64,000 bases of DNA from Diphasiastrum complanatum (taxonomy: Eukaryota > Streptophyta > Lycopodiopsida > Lycopodiales > Lycopodiaceae), in assembly GCA_029204225.1 (NCBI GenBank), contig MU831573.1:1-64000 (forward strand), written 5' to 3'. This document shows positions 62,069 to 64,000 of the stretch, in pieces (the stretch's first letter is position 1; each line of letters begins with the position of its first letter). Below the pieces are notes generated by a model. That model saw nothing but the letters and a program-made list of their open reading frames with translations, was not told the origin of the DNA and searched no databases. The translations under genes and the position numbers were made by a program.

Positions 62069-62777
62069 TGGATCGTGACAATTCAAAGTTGGCTCATGAG
62101 AATTTCAATAAGTACTAAATTATAATTGGTAACTGGTAACTTGAAACTTTTAAGTAATAAACTTAAGCCTCATATAAATGTTTATTACAATTTGGATTGA
62201 TTATAGTTGTACGACGTACCAAGAAATTCACTATGTGGCACTTCCAACCATTAAACATGATATTAAAACTATAACCTAGTTGTCAACAATGAGTATCAAC
62301 GTTTGATCATGAATGTCAAATGATCAAGATTCCAGTCTAATTTTTGAGAGTTAAAAGTTAATCGTTCACATGAGTTCTGAAATATGTCACTTTAAAAGTT
62401 ACTAGTCACTACGTAAAAGTTAAATCCTAGTACTTACTACTTAGCAATTGGAAGCAAATTTGAATGACATAACTTAAAAGGGAAAAAATGATGCATATTG
62501 GGCCCATGCCCGCTTGAGGGGCTCTAGCTACTTGTCATTGTTCCTTGCTCAACAACAAGTCCTCTCATCTTGAGATTCTCATTCCAAGGCTTTGGCCTCA
62601 CCTGACCAATCGTGTTCACTCTGGTCATCATCTTCCATGATGTTGGGGTCTTAGCAAGAAGAAATGGGAGATCTCAGGCATAGAAGTGATGTTGGACTAC
62701 AATTTCTGCCTTCTCCATCACTTTGGAAGCAAAGCTGAACCCATAATAATTCCTACCCCCTTGTTGTGTACTACGAT
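62069..62777. other. no recognisable gene
   Basis: AT-rich then more mixed. No open frame with motif. Confidence 0.5.
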
Positions 62778-64000
62778 CACTACAACACCCGCCCCGGTTT
62801 TCGACACAATCAGCGACGAATAATGCACGTTTAATATTTTTTTATTCGTCATGGATGTCACAAACACGTTGGAACAGGGTCGTCGGAATCCCTAGCAATG
62901 CGAACTCGATATCGGGCTCCCAAAAAGTAGTTCCCAACATCGACCTAGACGTCAGATTCCGACGTCTGACATGGACGTCGGAATCCGACATCCGACGTGG
63001 ACATCAGATTACGATGTCCAAGTTCGTCGTGGCAATGCTGACGTGGATGTCAAATTTTGATGTCCACGTCGGATGTCAAAATTCGACGGCTAGTGGCATT
63101 TTTTAGAACAGAAAAATACCCAATTGCGTCCACGACGAGTGTCCCCGATGTCCATCCGACGGAGAAATGGACGTAACAATCCGACATCCTCTAAAATGTT
63201 GAATTCTAACATTTGTTGGCATTTTTTAAAACAGAACGATGCCCAATTGCGTCGACGAGTGTCTAACGTCCATCCAACGGATAAATACAAGTCACAATCC
63301 GACGTCCACCAAAATGTTGATTTCCTCGGCTGTTTGCAAATTTTTTGCAAAAAGTTCTCTGATGACATCGACATCCATCCGACGTGGTGAGATGTCGGAT
63401 TCCGATGTACCTGATTAGGTTAAAAAAAATAAAAAAATGTGTAAAAAATAATGCACGCATTTTTATCAAGTTGTTATTGGAAATGTGTTTTTGGAGAGGT
63501 GATGTTCTTGGATTGCTTTTGAGGCAATATTTTTGGATTGCATTAGGCATTTGGATCGAGTAGCAAGCTAAGCATGAGGTACTTCCTATTCATACATTTC
63601 TTGATGCACATTTTGGCTAGTATATATATTTACAAGTGTCGAGAGAAAAATATCTTATGCCTTAGCTGCCATTTACTCTAGTTTTTCATCTGTACAAAGT
63701 TGGTAACCACCCTTAGGATATTTGTTTCTTCAACTATTTTAGTGTTGATGATAAGTTGGCGACGTCGGTCTGCCAATGTAGCAAAAAGCGTAAAACCCGA
63801 AGGTGCTCTTAGACTGAAGGTATGCAAATCCTGAAGGTGCCCTTAGACTTAAGATATGTAAATCACAAAGGCACCCTTAGACTGAAGGCAGCGAAGAAGG
63901 CGAAAAAGCCGAAGGTGCCTTAGACTGAAGGTAGTGAAGAAGGTGAAGGTGCCTTAGACTAAAGGCAACAAAAAAGACGAAGGTAATCTACTGCCATGTA
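62778..64000 (+). mobile_element. CACTA (En/Spm) transposon terminus, continues past the window
   Basis: CACTACAACACCCGCC at 62778 is the canonical CACTA terminal inverted repeat start. From 62860 to 63400 short words GACGTC, CCGACGT, GTCGGA and ATGTC(G/C)A recur in both orientations more than 20 times, the subterminal repeats where the transposase binds. No transposase is within the window and the other end is not visible, so it could also be a non-autonomous element. Confidence 0.7.
63795..63985 (+). repeat. GAAGGTGCCCTTAGACTGAAGG minisatellite
   Basis: About five copies of (C/G)GAAGGTGC(CC)TTAGACT(G/A)AAGG at 30-50 bp spacing (63799, 63832, 63868, 63912, 63945), with purine-rich GCGAAGAAGGCGAAAAAG spacers, inside the presumed CACTA element. 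Confidence 0.8.

Overview
This is nuclear DNA from a land plant with a large, repeat-rich genome. The host-type genes carry GT-AG introns, two are plant-type (a polyol/monosaccharide transporter and a secreted leucine-rich repeat protein), and most of the rest is retrotransposon debris. A fern or other non-flowering plant would fit the element mix and the low gene density, but that assignment is inference. No bacterial, organellar or CRISPR feature is visible.

Three host loci can be read. (1) 8.8-12.1 kb, minus: five GT-AG exons that splice in frame into the N-terminal part of a FRA10AC1-family protein. None of these exons stands out as an ORF and no convincing 3' exons follow. (2) 20.1-21.8 kb, minus: a two-exon sugar/polyol transporter of about 510 aa. 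(3) 50.8-52.0 kb, minus: an intronless secreted LRR protein of 399 aa. Two further pieces look like exons of unidentified genes (10473-10641 and 50051-50190, both minus).

Mobile elements by region: 0.2-2.8 kb decayed L1-type LINE pieces; 3.0-4.0 kb an antisense LTR-element end; 13.2-17.3 kb a Copia element with broken RT/RNase H; 23.6-27.0 kb a tandem duplication holding antisense Copia pieces; 27.1-31.7 kb a complete antisense Copia element with two 701-bp LTRs but no RT or RNase H; 32.1-33.1 kb another antisense Copia pol fragment; 33.1-36.0 kb an LTR/PBS and Gypsy-like gag, with a tandem miniature LTR element (TRIM-like) between them; 36.3-37.1 kb a CACTA transposase-associated (DUF4218) fragment; 39.5-44.9 kb a Penelope-like reverse transcriptase element and a head-to-tail partial copy; 45.3-46.5 kb an antisense LTR; 54.5-60.7 kb two Copia remnants; 61.4-62.1 kb a third Penelope-like fragment; 62.8 kb to the end, a CACTA transposon terminus.

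Two patterns stand out. First, ten (CT)n/(GA)n tracts occur in 64 kb. Three of them abut 5' junctions of the Penelope-like copies, and others sit inside the leader of a Copia LTR. Second, two copies of a very short tRNA-like retroposon (87 and 92 bp, no poly-A, 3' hairpin) are each bracketed by perfect 15-17 bp target-site duplications, and one lies inside a Copia LTR. These two are the best candidates for undescribed biology here.
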